A stretch of DNA of 64,000 nt. Source: Fusarium oxysporum f. sp. lycopersici 4287. Lineage: Eukaryota > Ascomycota > Sordariomycetes > Hypocreales > Nectriaceae. The stretch's first letter is position 1. Every line of letters begins with the position of its first letter. Below, in pieces: positions 33,248 through 43,881 of the stretch. Position numbers and translations under genes: made by a program. The stretch covers positions 1,348,714 to 1,412,713 of the forward strand of contig NC_030997.1 of NCBI RefSeq assembly GCF_000149955.1. The letters are read 5' to 3'. Under the pieces are notes generated by a model. That model saw nothing but the letters and a program-made list of their open reading frames with translations. It made no database searches and was not told the DNA's origin.

Positions 33248-33887
33248 TCATGGAGCGGAGCCCATGGCATCAGCAGGATGCTGATCCCCCTTCAGCCACG
33301 CAGTAAACTTTTGCAAAGCTATCCCAAGATGCGACATTTTATGTTTCTCTTCATCTGGCATCTCCGCCAATGTCAAACCAATCCCATCAGGTTGAAAGCA
33401 TGTCTGCCATCCATATCGCATCACACCTCTTGCAGGCACAATCGTCCCGTCAATCCGTCCTTGGAAAAGGATGGGTTCGTGACCAGGACCCTGGCAATAC
33501 CCGATAGTCGCAACAGCTTGGGCGGTCTTGTCTGAGAAGCCAGCTAGCAGGAGATGTAGCTTTTCAGGACCCATAGCTTCGAGGAAGAATTTTATGTAGG
33601 GTCCCGGCATGCCATCCATCGCATTGAAGCAGAGCGCCGTATCATCTACGACAACCGGACCGCCAACCTGTCAACTCGTTAGCCCAGATCCAGATGATGG
33701 AATTTGACAAAAGTCATACCATTTCTGCCGCTCTGCGACATTTGGCGATTGTGATTTCTTCGATCGATCCTTGTATCTCAGGTAGGTCGAGAGATTGACT
33801 GTGAACGGTAATTCCAGCTGGAGCGAGAGTAGCCTTGATGTCGGCTATCTTATTGGCGTTGCCAGTAATGAGGTTGATATCGTTCAT
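33248..33887 (-). CDS. HAM1: Inosine/xanthosine triphosphate pyrophosphatase (ITPase, Ham1 family)
   Basis: Exons 33887-33720 and 33667-33248 with a 52 bp intron give 195 aa, the usual length. It begins NLITGNANK, the Ham1 substrate-loop signature (TGN.NK), then DLPEIQGSIEEITIAKCRRA, VVVDDTALCF with the metal/base-binding acidic pair, and GMPGPYIKFF; the C-terminal part has the usual FQPDG and EKHKMSH blocks. It hydrolyses ITP, dITP and XTP to monophosphates, keeping these bases out of DNA and RNA, in the cytosol. ATG 33887 is the first true start in frame. Strong conservation and single-copy character mark it as a housekeeping gene inside a variable region. Confidence 0.93.
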
Positions 33888-34240
33888 TGCGGCGTTGTTC
33901 ACCGTGTCTTTTTTGCTGCCAAACTAATCTCATCAAGTGCCTTTACTAGCTTGATGGGCATGATTCATCAAGCCAATCGGCCTTATCTGACTCCGGTACC
34001 GGGCTCAGACCCACCAAGCACTCTGTGCACTCCACAAGCAATGATTAAAGGACGTTTTGGTCATAATAGTCTTCGCTACGGATAGACATGAGATTACCTT
34101 TTCTTCTACATGAGTCAACATTGAAAGTAATGCCACTCTCTTCATATTTCGGCTGGAGAGGTTGCATTAGTCCAACAAGTAACAGTATTCCAGTCTCTAT
34201 AAACCGACATAAGCCCCAGTAGAAACAAAGCAAACTATAG

Positions 34241-34275
34241 AGATCCTAAGTTTTCTTGCCTCCCCTTGGTCCCTT
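34241..34275. repeat. End fragment of the TAAGAAAAC repeat family
   Basis: GATCCTAAGTTTTCTTGCCT matches the right end of the repeat at 35113-35232, so this is probably a terminal remnant. Confidence 0.4.
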
Positions 34276-34818
34276 GCCCACGGCCTCGGATAACAGCGTA
34301 AAGACATATCGTATTGCATAATACCTAACCAGCATGGTCAGGTTTCACCAAACAGAAATATCGAAAGAGCAAATAATACAGCAAGTAGTCCATCGCCGAT
34401 TTGAAGCGAGAGATCGGATCTAGTCATCAACATGTCTCAAGTTGATGTCCGTTGAAAAACGGGAGTACAGGACTACTGGCTACGTCTATCACATTCCTTA
34501 CCTGCCGACATGGTTAGTTTCACCATTTAAGCTTAATTTACGCTTGTTTTGGAACAACCTGCATACGCCATATCGATCTAGACAAGTCTAGGACTTGACG
34601 TGAGGGGTGCCGGGGCTTGGTGCTCCGTTGGCGTATCTCGCTGTGATTCGGTCCCCTCGCCACCATCTTTTAGACTTCAGCCAGCCACGGGTGGGATATG
34701 AAGTGCGTCTACCCCGATCCGGGAATCATGCACCATTCACTTCAGCCGCAAGCCTCTTCATGCAAGAGTGTATACAACTGTCACATATGAATGTCTCAGT
34801 TGACCACCCCTTTAGGAG

Positions 34819-34950
34819 CAAGAAAACTCCCTACATAAAACCAGGGTGCCAAAAATATCTGATCTAAGATCTACTGAATTTATACTGAATTATACTAAAT
34901 TGACCAAAGTATTTTTATCACTTGGGATAGTGGTCTCAACTTATTTTGCC
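34819..34950. repeat. MITE-like repeat, copy A (degenerate)
   Basis: Starts CAAGAAAACTCC, shares the block CAGGGTGCCA and GATCTACTGAA with copy B, and ends near ACTTATTTTGCC, a degenerate version of copy B's right terminus. About 130 bp, AT-rich, no coding capacity. Confidence 0.55.
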
Positions 34951-35112
34951 CCTCTTTGCCACCTTCATTGCCAACAGGATTTTGAGTAGTGCTGCGATCA
35001 CGGGCAGTGAACATGGTAATGTATCAATTACCTGATCCTAGTAGGGCTGAGAGGGTTGCCAGCTGATTGATTCTTGCTTTCAGCCGCACCTTAAGACCTG
35101 GTCCTCGGAGGG

Positions 35113-35232
35113 TAAGAAAACTGCTGACGTTGAAACAGGGTGCCAGAATAAAGTGGTCTAAAGATCTACTAAAATACACTAAGCTCACCTAAGTCTTTTT
35201 GTAACTTAGGATAAAGGTCCTAAGTTTTCTTA
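35113..35232. mobile_element. MITE-like element, copy B, perfect 10 bp inverted ends
   Basis: A 120 bp AT-rich element bounded by TAAGAAAACT (35113-35122) and its exact reverse complement AGTTTTCTTA (35223-35232). Internal words (ACAGGGTGCCA, GATCTACTAAAAT, CCTAAGTC) recur in copies A and C. Flanks GGAGGG and CTTCCCTC extend an imperfect inverted repeat. No target duplication could be identified with confidence. The non-autonomous nature is inferred from size and lack of coding sequence. Confidence 0.6.
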
Positions 35233-35441
35233 CTTCCCTCGCTGGCATATAGGATCTGTCTCACTTGAGAGTGGTTCGTCCGTTTTCTGAAGGAGGGGCG
35301 TCAGAACTGTTGCCGCTGCCTGTTAATATCGCTATAAGACCCCCTCTCACCCTATGCTCAATCATATCGCTCTTCATTGTGACACCTTGATCTGACAACA
35401 ACTTTTATCACCCAAAAGTCTTCTTCCCCCAATCCTCCATC

Positions 35442-37418
35442 ATGTCTGCCCCAACTATCAACGGCAACCCGTTCTCCGTCTCGTCCCTCCCAGATGACCC
35501 TCAGAGTCAGCAGAGGTCTGGCGAGAACAGACTCAATCATCTACCAGAGAACACCAACTACATTGTCCTCGAAACCCAAGACCCTCTCAAGAGGCCTGAG
35601 AAACATACCCTCAAAGATCTACATGTCGATCTGCAGGAGTACCTCGGTGGCAACACGTGGCTCTGTCGCTATGAACCCACGGACATCAAGTCCCTTCGTG
35701 ACCTTGCTTTTGTCAAAGATGCAAAGCCTTTGCATCCAGAGCTGAAACTTGAACCTGCCCTCAAGTCTTCTGATGGTGCAGCTCGCACTGTTGACATTGT
35801 CCTCCAGAGTCGTGCAGACGACTCTGCTGAGGATATCTCCCAGCGTATCCAAGATTCCCTTGGCATCTCGCCTGAGGATATCACCATCAGAGATGGTAAC
35901 TCTATCATTCGTCTGACAGGCAATAATGATAAGTTGCAGGAGATCGCCAAGATCGACAGCGTTGGCTCTATCCAGCAGGTTCACAAGCTCACGTTCTTCA
36001 ACAACGTGGCTCGTGAGATCCTCCATGCTGATGTCACTGGATCCTCCCCCAACACCACCATCTTCAAAGGTGCAAATCAGATAGTCACCGTTGCTGACAC
36101 TGGGTTTGACACTGGTGATAAGAACAAGACCCACGAAGCTTTCACTGGTCGTGTTCAGAAACTCATCCCCATCGGCAGATCTTCCAAGACCAACGACCCC
36201 GATGGACACGGTACACATGTCTGCGGTTCTGTTCTCGGCGATGGGCACTCTGAAAAGATGGGAGGTCCAATCCAGGGCACTGCACCAGAAGCAACTCTCA
36301 TTGTCCAATCTCTGCTGGACAGTCGTGGTGGCTTGTTCGGTCGATCTGAGAAGACCCTTGGTGATCTACTCAGAGAGGCCCTCGATCACCAGTCTTTCAT
36401 TCATACCAACTCGTGGGGTCCTGTCTGGACAGAACAACTTACCTACAACAACGCGAGTACAGATCTCGACAACTTCGTTTCCACTCATCAAGAGATGACA
36501 GTTTGCTTCGCTGCTGGTAACGACGGTGGTGAGAAGACTGACCTTGGCCACATTGGTGCACAAGCAGCGGCCAAGAACTGCATCGCGGTTGGGTCAAGCG
36601 ATAACCGTCGCAAAGCTAAGAACAACCGATTCGACGCCTTCAAGGCCGATGGAGTTGTTGAAGGTGACCCCAATAACATCTCTTGGTTTAGTAGTCGTGG
36701 GCCTACGCTTGAGCGTCGCATCAAGCCTGATGTTGTTGCGCCAGGTACCATGATTCTTTCGGCAAAGTCAAGAGACGCGAAGCCAAGTGACCAGTTCGGT
36801 CGCTCGACTGACCCAGCGTGGACATTTAGTTCGGGCACCAGCATGGCTACTCCGCTTGTCGCAGGTTGTGTTGCCGTTCTTCGAGAGACACTACAGAAGG
36901 ATGGAGTCGCCTCCCCAAGTGCCGCGTTGCTCAAAGCCTTGCTTGTCAACGGCGCTGTGAGTACGGGCAAAAAGGTTGAAGCCCAGGGTTTCGGCCGTGT
37001 CGATCTCGCAAACTCTGTCATCCTGAAGGGCATCACTACCAACAAGGACTACCTGGAGGGGGAGCTTCTCGACGAGGATGGTCAAGATGAATTCGTCAAG
37101 ACACTAACCCTTGGGGATCTTCTTATGCCTGATGGACCAGACTCAGAGGCTGTTACGTTGAAGGTCACAATGGTGTACTCCGATCTTCCTGGCGCTGCTC
37201 TGCAGAACAACATCAATCTTCAGGTTGCTGTTGGCGACGCGCCGAGCAGATTCGGAAACTTGGGTGATAGACCTGATGATGTTAACAATGTCGAGCAGGT
37301 TGTTTGGAGCGGTATTCCTGCTGACGACAGGGAGACCAAGATCACGCTTAATGTGTCTGCGCCAAGGACTATGTGTGGGGATAAGCAAGCCTTTGCTCTG
37401 GTTTGGAGTGTGAACTGA
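35442..37418 (+). CDS. Subtilisin-like serine protease (S8), no signal peptide
   Basis: Single exon, 658 aa. Catalytic triad in the normal order: Asp219 in VADTGFD, His256 in DGHGTHVCG, Ser467 in SSGTSMATP, plus the oxyanion-side FAAGND motif and SWG. Residues 1-200 are a large N-terminal region; the last 150 residues form a beta-rich domain (VTLKVTMVYSDLPGA), as in KP43-like subtilases. The start MSAPTINGNPF is hydrophilic, with no signal peptide, so it is probably cytosolic, or released by another route. The lack of introns, bacterial-like domain layout and the repeats on both sides make transfer or duplication conceivable (inference only). No lesion seen. Confidence 0.92.
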   Translation: MSAPTINGNPFSVSSLPDDPQSQQRSGENRLNHLPENTNYIVLETQDPLKRPEKHTLKDLHVDLQEYLGGNTWLCRYEPTDIKSLRDLAFVKDAKPLHPELKLEPALKSSDGAARTVDIVLQSRADDSAEDISQRIQDSLGISPEDITIRDGNSIIRLTGNNDKLQEIAKIDSVGSIQQVHKLTFFNNVAREILHADVTGSSPNTTIFKGANQIVTVADTGFDTGDKNKTHEAFTGRVQKLIPIGRSSKTNDPDGHGTHVCGSVLGDGHSEKMGGPIQGTAPEATLIVQSLLDSRGGLFGRSEKTLGDLLREALDHQSFIHTNSWGPVWTEQLTYNNASTDLDNFVSTHQEMTVCFAAGNDGGEKTDLGHIGAQAAAKNCIAVGSSDNRRKAKNNRFDAFKADGVVEGDPNNISWFSSRGPTLERRIKPDVVAPGTMILSAKSRDAKPSDQFGRSTDPAWTFSSGTSMATPLVAGCVAVLRETLQKDGVASPSAALLKALLVNGAVSTGKKVEAQGFGRVDLANSVILKGITTNKDYLEGELLDEDGQDEFVKTLTLGDLLMPDGPDSEAVTLKVTMVYSDLPGAALQNNINLQVAVGDAPSRFGNLGDRPDDVNNVEQVVWSGIPADDRETKITLNVSAPRTMCGDKQAFALVWSVN

Positions 37419-37449
37419 TGGGAGCTCAATCTTATATAACTAAGCTTAA

Positions 37450-37547
37450 TAATCTAAGCTCTACTAAATCTATACTAAACTTGCCTAAGTCTTTTATTCT
37501 TTTAGGATAGAGATCTTTTAGGATAGAGATTTTAAGTTTTCTTGCCG
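37450..37547. repeat. MITE-like repeat, copy C (left end lost)
   Basis: Contains AATCTAAGCTCTACTAAATC, CCTAAGTCTTTT and ends TTTTAAGTTTTCTTGCC, matching copy B. A 16 bp word (CTTTTAGGATAGAGAT) is duplicated in tandem inside it. The left terminus is missing. Confidence 0.5.
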
Positions 37548-37660
37548 CGGGCATATCCTAAATGACAAAAAAGACTGAGGTAAATTTATTGTGGATTTAG
37601 TGGAGCTTAGATTAGATATTGTCGATACCTTAGTTTAATGTCAGAGGTTTTCTTGCTCCC
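37548..37660. repeat. MITE-like repeat, copy D, inverted relative to C
   Basis: Its reverse complement begins GGGAGCAAGAAAACC and contains AATCTAAGCTCCACTAAATC and CTCAGTCTTTT, as in copy C. Copies C and D thus face each other and make an imperfect long palindrome (arms about 37451-37495 and 37570-37613). Confidence 0.5.
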
Positions 37661-37876
37661 TGGGGGGACATAAGACTGTCCGCCATGTGTTGTCTTATGA
37701 TATGGTATGAGCCTAGCGACAACCCGCAAAGCATTCTTGTCGGTAGAGGGGCTTACTTTGGACTTGGAATTCATCGCTTAATACCATTATGGAGGAGCAG
37801 CTCGAGGGCTGCTTGGACTATGTACTACTTTCAAATTTCCAAACTCAACACCAAAGTATGACAAAAGTATTCTATC

Positions 37877-39500
37877 CTATGAAGAAGTCGAAAGCGCCCC
37901 CATCGTGACTGTTGAGCAAGCAGCGTCGTAAACAGAAGGCTTCACAAAGTCGACACGGGGCTTCGTACCCTTACCCAGCTCAATTAATGTATTACGGTTC
38001 GGATCAAACTTGGGCCAACCAAGCTTAGTCAGACCAGATGATGGATCGTCGCTAAAAGAGAACCAAGCATGCTGCATGATCTTGGTGAGTCTCTTCTGGT
38101 CTGCAGATGGCTCAATACCACTGACATCGCCAGATGCGCCGAAGATCATGTGCAGGTCAACACCATGGTACGCGCCACTTGTAGGGAACAATCTCGTGTT
38201 ATCCCAGTCTGCCAGATATCGGTACGCCCACGACGGTACATTGTGATCTCGTCGCGCCTTGGCCTGGTAGGATACGGGACAGGTGAAGGATTCGAGAAGG
38301 AATGATTTGACTTGGGCGTCGGTAGGAACAACTCCATTTCCGTAGGCGGGAATACGGTAGTATCCGTCTTCGTTATTGTTATTGCCAAACAGGATGGGAA
38401 CTTTGACAAAGTTTCCACTCTTGGTTCGACTAACGTAGTCTGAGAAGACAATCTCGTTATCTGGCTTGGGGTAGAATGGAGGGATGGATCGGAGGACGCT
38501 GGAGCTAGCAGCAGGCTTGATACCAGCAGCTGCCTTCTTTATATCCTCCCAGTCAACCTTGCGCATGCAAGTCATTACATCACTGGTAGTGTTACATCCG
38601 ACAGTTGACACAACTGAATCCCAATTCTTCTCCTGCACGGCAGCGGAGTTGACAGGGAAACTAAAAGCGTTGCCCGATGGAGCGATGATTCCATTGACAA
38701 TCGGATCCTTCTTGTAGGCATATGTCCAGTAGTCAACAGCTACGCCACCAGAAGATTGGCCAGCGATTGTGATCTTTGAAGGGTTACCGCCGAACCTCCA
38801 GATGTTGTCGCGAACCCACTCAACAGCAGCTCGTTGATCGCGCAGACCTAGATTTTGAGTCTCCCCGGGTGCACCGGGGAAGCCAAAGATGTTGATGCGG
38901 TAGTTGACGGTGATGACGACGATATCCTCTGCGTCAGCGAAGTATTTGCCATTGTAGAAAGGACTGTCGGTGTTTCCAATAGCGAATCCTGTACCATTAG
39001 GTTAGCTTCAGAGTACAAAGAGGATCTCCTGATAACTTACGGCCACCGTAGAAAAAGACCAATACGGGCTTGTTTGCCCTTGCTGAGTTAGGCGTGGCCT
39101 TTGACCAAATATTAAGTGTCAAACAATCCTCACTCTGAGGAGTTCCCGCCGCGCTTGCAAAGTATGAAATGATCTGCTGAGCCTGAGGCGTCATATCAGG
39201 ATAATCAACCTTCTTACTCGCCGTCAATGGACAATCGTATCCAAAGCTTTCCGCCTTGAATGGCTTCTTTGAGTAAGACGTGATTCGCTGAGGAGCCGCA
39301 AACCTCAACTTGTCCACCGGCGGTTTCGCATACGGGATACCCAGATACTCAACGACACACGGCGAATTATCCGCGACATGGCCAGTAATGGGTCCATTCG
39401 CTGTCTCGACAGTGATGTACTTGGATGGGTTGCATTTCGGTGTTGCAGCAGCCAGACCTGCCCAAAATGCGAATGCAAAAGCCCAATTGACCGCGTACAT
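37877..39500 (-). CDS. Secreted type-B carboxylesterase/lipase 2
   Basis: Exons 39500-39041 and 38988-37877, with a 52 bp intron (GTAAGT...ACAG), give 523 aa. ATG 39500 starts a signal peptide (MYAVNWAFAFAFWAGLAAA). Motifs are PYAKPPVDKLRFAAP, SEDCLTLNIW (classic type-B signature), FFYGG, and the nucleophile elbow AGQSSGG with Ser232; His of SGAYHGVDL is the likely catalytic base. It belongs to the same family as the gene at 72-1757, but the two share only family-level similarity, so they are not a recent duplication. The intron cuts just after the oxyanion-hole Gly-Gly. The substrate is unknown. Earlier in-frame starts are not ATG. Confidence 0.9.
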
Positions 39501-40314
39501 GTTGAGGTGCAGTAGCGCAGGGGTGACAGAAAGCAAAGTCACTGTCTCAAGTTGGGCTGGGGAGATTTGGGAACTTTATTTAACCATTGGGACGCGCATC
39601 GGAGCAGTGCCCTGAATAGGAATCCACAAAGGATGTGACCAGGTCAGGATGAACTTAGCGGCCGACCTCTCCGGATCAACGGTTTGACAGGGGCACGCCC
39701 CGCAAACGATGGGATGAAGAATGAAGCTACAAGTCAACTCCTAGAATCGTGTTTCTTGCCATTCGACCGTGGGAGCATTGTAATCGCAGATGTAGTTGTC
39801 ACTGTTATTTCTGTGTTTTCCATACCTCAATGGTTCATTACCAGTCTTTATTATCCAGCCTCCGGGAAACAGTAGGCCGTGCCTCACCCCTGCATGAAAT
39901 GACACCACCAACTGTTGGTTCACCCCGGATCGCAGGCAAAAGGACCGTTCATCCTTTCTTCTTCGGAGATTGATTCTATTCCCTCACTACCAAGACAGGA
40001 TGGTCGCTACGAATTCTTCGTTGGCCCTGTCGTGGCTCTGTACCTACTGTATTGAGCCGACAATGCGGTACACTTCCGTTATCTCCGGAAGCAAGTCTTC
40101 GAGACTTTGGAAGCAGCTTACGATGGCCCGGCACTGCATGTAGCAGTACCGGTTCGCATCATATCATTATGTGCCGAGTGACATAGGTCTATTGCACCAT
40201 TGGCTGTGCCGCGCAGTTGGAACCGATGTCTGCGCAACTTTATATACTGGGGGTCCTCCTTGGCCCCTCTCGAAGTGCCACTCTAGCCCGTCCGTCTAGG
40301 ATGCAGCCGCAAAG
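39501..40314. other. Intergenic, divergent promoters
   Basis: About 0.8 kb between divergently transcribed esterase and membrane-protein genes. A TATATA at 40241-40246 lies about 70 bp before ATG 40315, and a five-codon upstream frame starts at ATG 40301 and overlaps nothing. No gene inside. Confidence 0.45.
40241..40246 (+). promoter_or_regulatory. TATA box of the SAT4-like gene
   Basis: TATATA within CTTTATATACTGG, 69 bp upstream of ATG 40315. Confidence 0.4.
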
Positions 40315-41514
40315 ATGATTGACAGAGGCATGGGATTTCCCGCCGATGGCATCGACAATCATGGCTGGAAGTTATACATCACATCCTTGGTAATGATCAT
40401 TTCATCAGGTCTGTTTGTTGTTGCGAGATGTATTGCGCGGTACTCAATACACAAACTAGGATCTGACGACGTTGCCATTATTGTTTCGCTAGTAAGTTAT
40501 TTACTACCCCAAAGAGTACCATAACTTAATATCCAAGATATCGTCTGTTCTTCTGTCGACGTACATACAGCTTGCGATCCACCATGGCTACGGAATGCAC
40601 AAAGACGACCTCGAAAAGCCCGATCTTCGAATGGCGTTGAAAATGTTCTTCATCGCCCAGACACCATACAAAGCAACCGTCTGCCTCAACAAAGTCGCCG
40701 CGATTCTGCTATATCTCCGACTATTTGTCACGAAATCATTTCGTGTTTGGTCTTTTGTGGTGTTAGGCGTCGTGGTGGGATACAGTATTGGTGGTATCGC
40801 AGCGACGATCTGGCAATGCGTCCCTATCAAAGGCGCATGGGACAAGTCTGTCGATGCCAAGTGTATCGACTCAAACAAGTTCTGGGTTGCTTATGCAGTT
40901 CTCAATATCTTGACCGACGTTATGGTCTTGGCTCTTCCTATTATGCCGATCATGCGGCTTCAGACGAGTAGACGGGAGAAACTACTGCTCTGCTGCATCT
41001 TTCTCCTAGGTGGATTGTAAGTACCAAGATCCAATGCCTTCAAACAAGAACTTACCAGCGCCACAGTGTCACTATTACATCGATCCTCCGAGTGACTTCT
41101 GTGTCAAATTCCCTCAAGAACAAGAAAGACATGACGTGGAACTTCATCGATCGCGGAGTATGGACCCTTATCGAAGCTAACCTCGGCATCATCGCTGCAT
41201 GTCTGCCGGTACTACGACAGCCCATGGGTAAACTCTTCCCTCGCATCTTCGGATCGACCAAGAAGAGCTCCTTATACTACACAGGGCCAGGTGGACCTGC
41301 AAAGGGCTACAACTTGTCAGATATAGCTGCTCAAAGCCCTCGTCCAGGTCTTTGGAAGAGCGACGCATCTAGATCTGAACAAATTGTTTCTATCGGTGGA
41401 CCACAAACAGAAGCAAGTCGGGACAGTGACGAGCGCTGTATTATTGCCGATTCAGTCAAAGGGAGTGATTTTGGGAGTGAGCTGGCTACTCATAAACCTG
41501 ATCTAAGTAGATAG
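40315..41514 (+). CDS. SAT4/rhodopsin-like integral membrane protein (Pth11-related)
   Basis: Exons 40315-40491, 40538-41016 and 41067-41514 give 367 aa; both introns (46 and 50 bp) have good splice ends and phases agree. Seven or so hydrophobic segments are spaced as in the fungal rhodopsin/SAT4 domain: LYITSLVMIISSGLFVVARC, the RYSIHKLGSDD loop, ISSVLLSTYIQLAIHHG, then CLNKVAAILLYLRLF, VVLGVVVGYSIGG, WQCVPIKGAWD, YAVLNILTDVMVLALPI and LLLCCIFLLGG, ending in a hydrophilic tail of about 100 residues. WQC.P..GAWD and the DD loop are family hallmarks. Relatives are Pth11-like receptor candidates on the plasma membrane; without the CFEM domain its ligand is unknown. The tail is likely cytosolic. 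Confidence 0.85.
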
Positions 41515-41660
41515 AAGCCAAAAAAGTTATTAATAGTGTTTCTGAGTTCATATTAATTATTTACACACAATCATTAACTACCTTACCCTAGCCCAAGATG
41601 CGTTAACGAAATCCCCCATCTATGCCACATTAATGTCTCCCAGACTTTACACCAAAGCCT

Positions 41661-42587
41661 CTACTTAGACTCATTTGGCGTAATTCCAAGCTCGATGGGC
41701 TGAAAAGGGCTACCAGAAGTCGGATTACTAACCGAATCAATAGCAAGCCATAGCCCATCCGTTCTGCCAAAATAAGTGTAAAAGTGATCAAAGTCTCCAC
41801 CAGTCGGCGTGCACACCATATCCGGCTCGGAGACACATTGAATGCCTGGCACAGAACACTTGAGCTTTCGATCAGTGGTCTGCTCGCATGTGAGGGACCC
41901 GGTGGAAGGGTCGGCGCTGGTAAAAAGCTCGCATGACGCGACGAAGTTGGGCTCGCTACCGTCTCCGTATCCAATGCATATGTAAAGATCGTTGCGCAGC
42001 ACTTTGGCATAGTTTGTGCCGGGCTCAATGGTGAACGGAGGCATGTGGCCTGTCCCGGTGCCTGTGAGATCCCATCCCATCATTGAGCCCTCATTTGCTC
42101 CGCCCTTCATGTGTTGTCCATTGATGGAGCCGCCGATAGCAAGGACGTCGAATGTCTCGAAGGGCTCGGATGCTGATACGCTTGTAGGAAGGTCTGATGT
42201 TATAGTTGACTCAGCTGTCGTGGCATCAGCTGTGGTGGTAATCTCGGTTGCATCGATCGTTGATGTAGTTGCAGCAGACAGCATGTCTGACGTGTATCAA
42301 TCGATTTTTGTCGTATCCGCTGTCGCGCTGCCACCAACAGTAGACGTGGCTGTGTTGGCAGAGACATCGACAGTCGCAGTATTGGTAGTATCGACGGTGT
42401 GAGTCTCAGTAAAGATCATTGTCGTGCGAGATTCCGCCAATGCGATGCCTAAGAATTAAATAAGATTTCTGACACTGCGATCTTCTGTTGGCGATGACTT
42501 ACTCGTGGCCCTCGACCGAAGCTTGCAAACACTCGCCATAGCAGCATTTGCCACAAGGGCGATAGAACAAACATGGCTGAAACGCAT
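41661..42587 (-). CDS. Thr-rich secreted protein, tandem copy 1 (one in-frame stop or short intron)
   Basis: ATG 42587 opens a signal peptide (MRFSHVCSIALVANAAMA). Exon 1 is 42587-42503, intron 42449-42502 (GTAAGT...CTTAG), exon 2 runs from 42448 to the stop at 41661. Exon 2 contains an in-frame TGA at 42297-42299. A 48 bp in-frame intron (GTGGCA...GTCAG, roughly 42288-42335) would remove it, but its donor is weak, so a nonsense mutation is equally possible. The protein has a Thr/Ala/Ser-rich linker (TEITTTADATTAEST) and a C-terminal domain starting ETFDVLAIGGSINGQ, with Cys-containing motifs (SLTCEQTTDRKLKC) shared with copy 2. It looks like a cell-wall or extracellular protein; family not recognised. 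Confidence 0.6.
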
Positions 42588-42939
42588 GTCGCAATGATGA
42601 ATGAGTGGTGAAAGTTGGAAAAAATAATAGTTTTAGAGAAGAAAAGAAACAGTTTTTGAATACGCTGATCGATGGGCTACTGCAGCTGCTCATTTCCCTC
42701 TTCTGGAACTGTTAGCTAAGGGCTTGGCGCTATCGACTCTTCAAGGCACAGTTATTGCAATAGATCAGAGGCTAACAGCACGCCGTAACGAGGTTTACAA
42801 GTCAAAAGCGCTAGACTATACTAAAAGGGCACTCAAGGGATTCTTTTAAAGTTAGGGTTTTAAAGTAAAGATAAACATAATATCAACTCAAATTAGATAA
42901 TCAGGAAAAGACTAATTAATCCAATCCCAGTTGCTATCA

Positions 42940-43881
42940 TTACTGAGAAGCAGGTTCAATTCCCAAGTCAACAGACTGGTACGCAGTGCCAGTAGGGCCA
43001 TTACTCTCCGGCCCCATCACAAGAGTGATACCCTCCGACATACCTGAATATGTATAAAAGCCCGTAAATGTCCCAGGGAGCGCCGAACAAGTCACCATCC
43101 TGGTCATATCATCCTCCACACACTGCGCAGCTGGGGTCGAGCACTCAAGCCTGCGATCACGAGTCTGCTCACAAGTAACCATACCAAGTCCAATATCGAT
43201 GTTGGTGACACTGCCGGGGTCGCAAAGTTTAAGAAAGTTGGGATAGTCTTCGTTAGGATCGCCGTATTGAAGACAGAGGTAGTTTCCATTAACTTCCTTG
43301 ACCTGGTTTGTGTCGGGGTCAATGGAGAAGGCGAGGATTGGGGGTGTACGGTCCAGATTCCATCCCATTTCATAGTCTGTTGTTACGTGACCGCGGAGCT
43401 TTTGGCCGTCGACTTGAGCGCCGATAGCGAGTACGTCGAATGTTGGGATTGGGACGAAGGTATCTGCGGTTGTGGTGGTGGCATCGGCTGTCGTTGTCTC
43501 TGCAGTCGTAGTGGCGGCAGTGGTTATAGCGTCAGTGGTGGCGGTCTCTGCAGTGCCAGTTGTCTCAATGGTAGTTGAGAAATCGACAGTCACTGACGTT
43601 TCAGTGGTGGTAGCCGTCTCTATAGCCTCTGTGGTAGTCTCATCGCCAACAGTAGAGGCGAAGGTAGACGACAGACCGGCAGAAGTAGCGGTTGTTGTTT
43701 CAGCGGCGACAGCGGTCGTTGGAGCGGTGGCAGAAATGCTCAATGCCACACTCTCGACAGAAGAAGCACCTGTTGTCAGTCTGACGTGGTCCACAAGTAC
43801 ATGTATATGAGGGACTCACTGGAGCTGTCGGAAGGTCGAGGCTTGACGCTATCGACGATCAGCCTCAGCTGGATCAATAGC
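42940..43881 (-). CDS. Thr-rich secreted protein, tandem copy 2 (5-prime end unresolved)
   Basis: Paralogue of 41661-42587: same Thr/Ala-rich repetitive linker (TTTAETTTADATTTTADTF), then TFDVLAIGAQVDGQKLRGH and the Cys motif MVTCEQTRDRRLEC. The main exon is 42940-43769 and an intron at 43770-43819 (GTGAGT...ACAG, CTGAC branch) joins an upstream exon with the residues VKPRPSDSS. No signal-peptide exon could be placed further upstream: candidate ATGs give the wrong phase. So the start is either hidden in a small exon or lost. Coordinates of the 5-prime end are approximate. If the signal peptide is lost, this copy may be a decayed duplicate, but the body has no stop. Confidence 0.55.

Larger units (their letters stand above)
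33888..35441. other. Intergenic with several MITE-like repeats
   Basis: About 1.55 kb with two near full-length short repeats (34819-34950 and 35113-35232) and a fragment near 34241-34275. No coding frame is supported. Its last part is the promoter of the subtilase gene, and the second repeat ends only 210 bp before the start codon. Confidence 0.5.
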
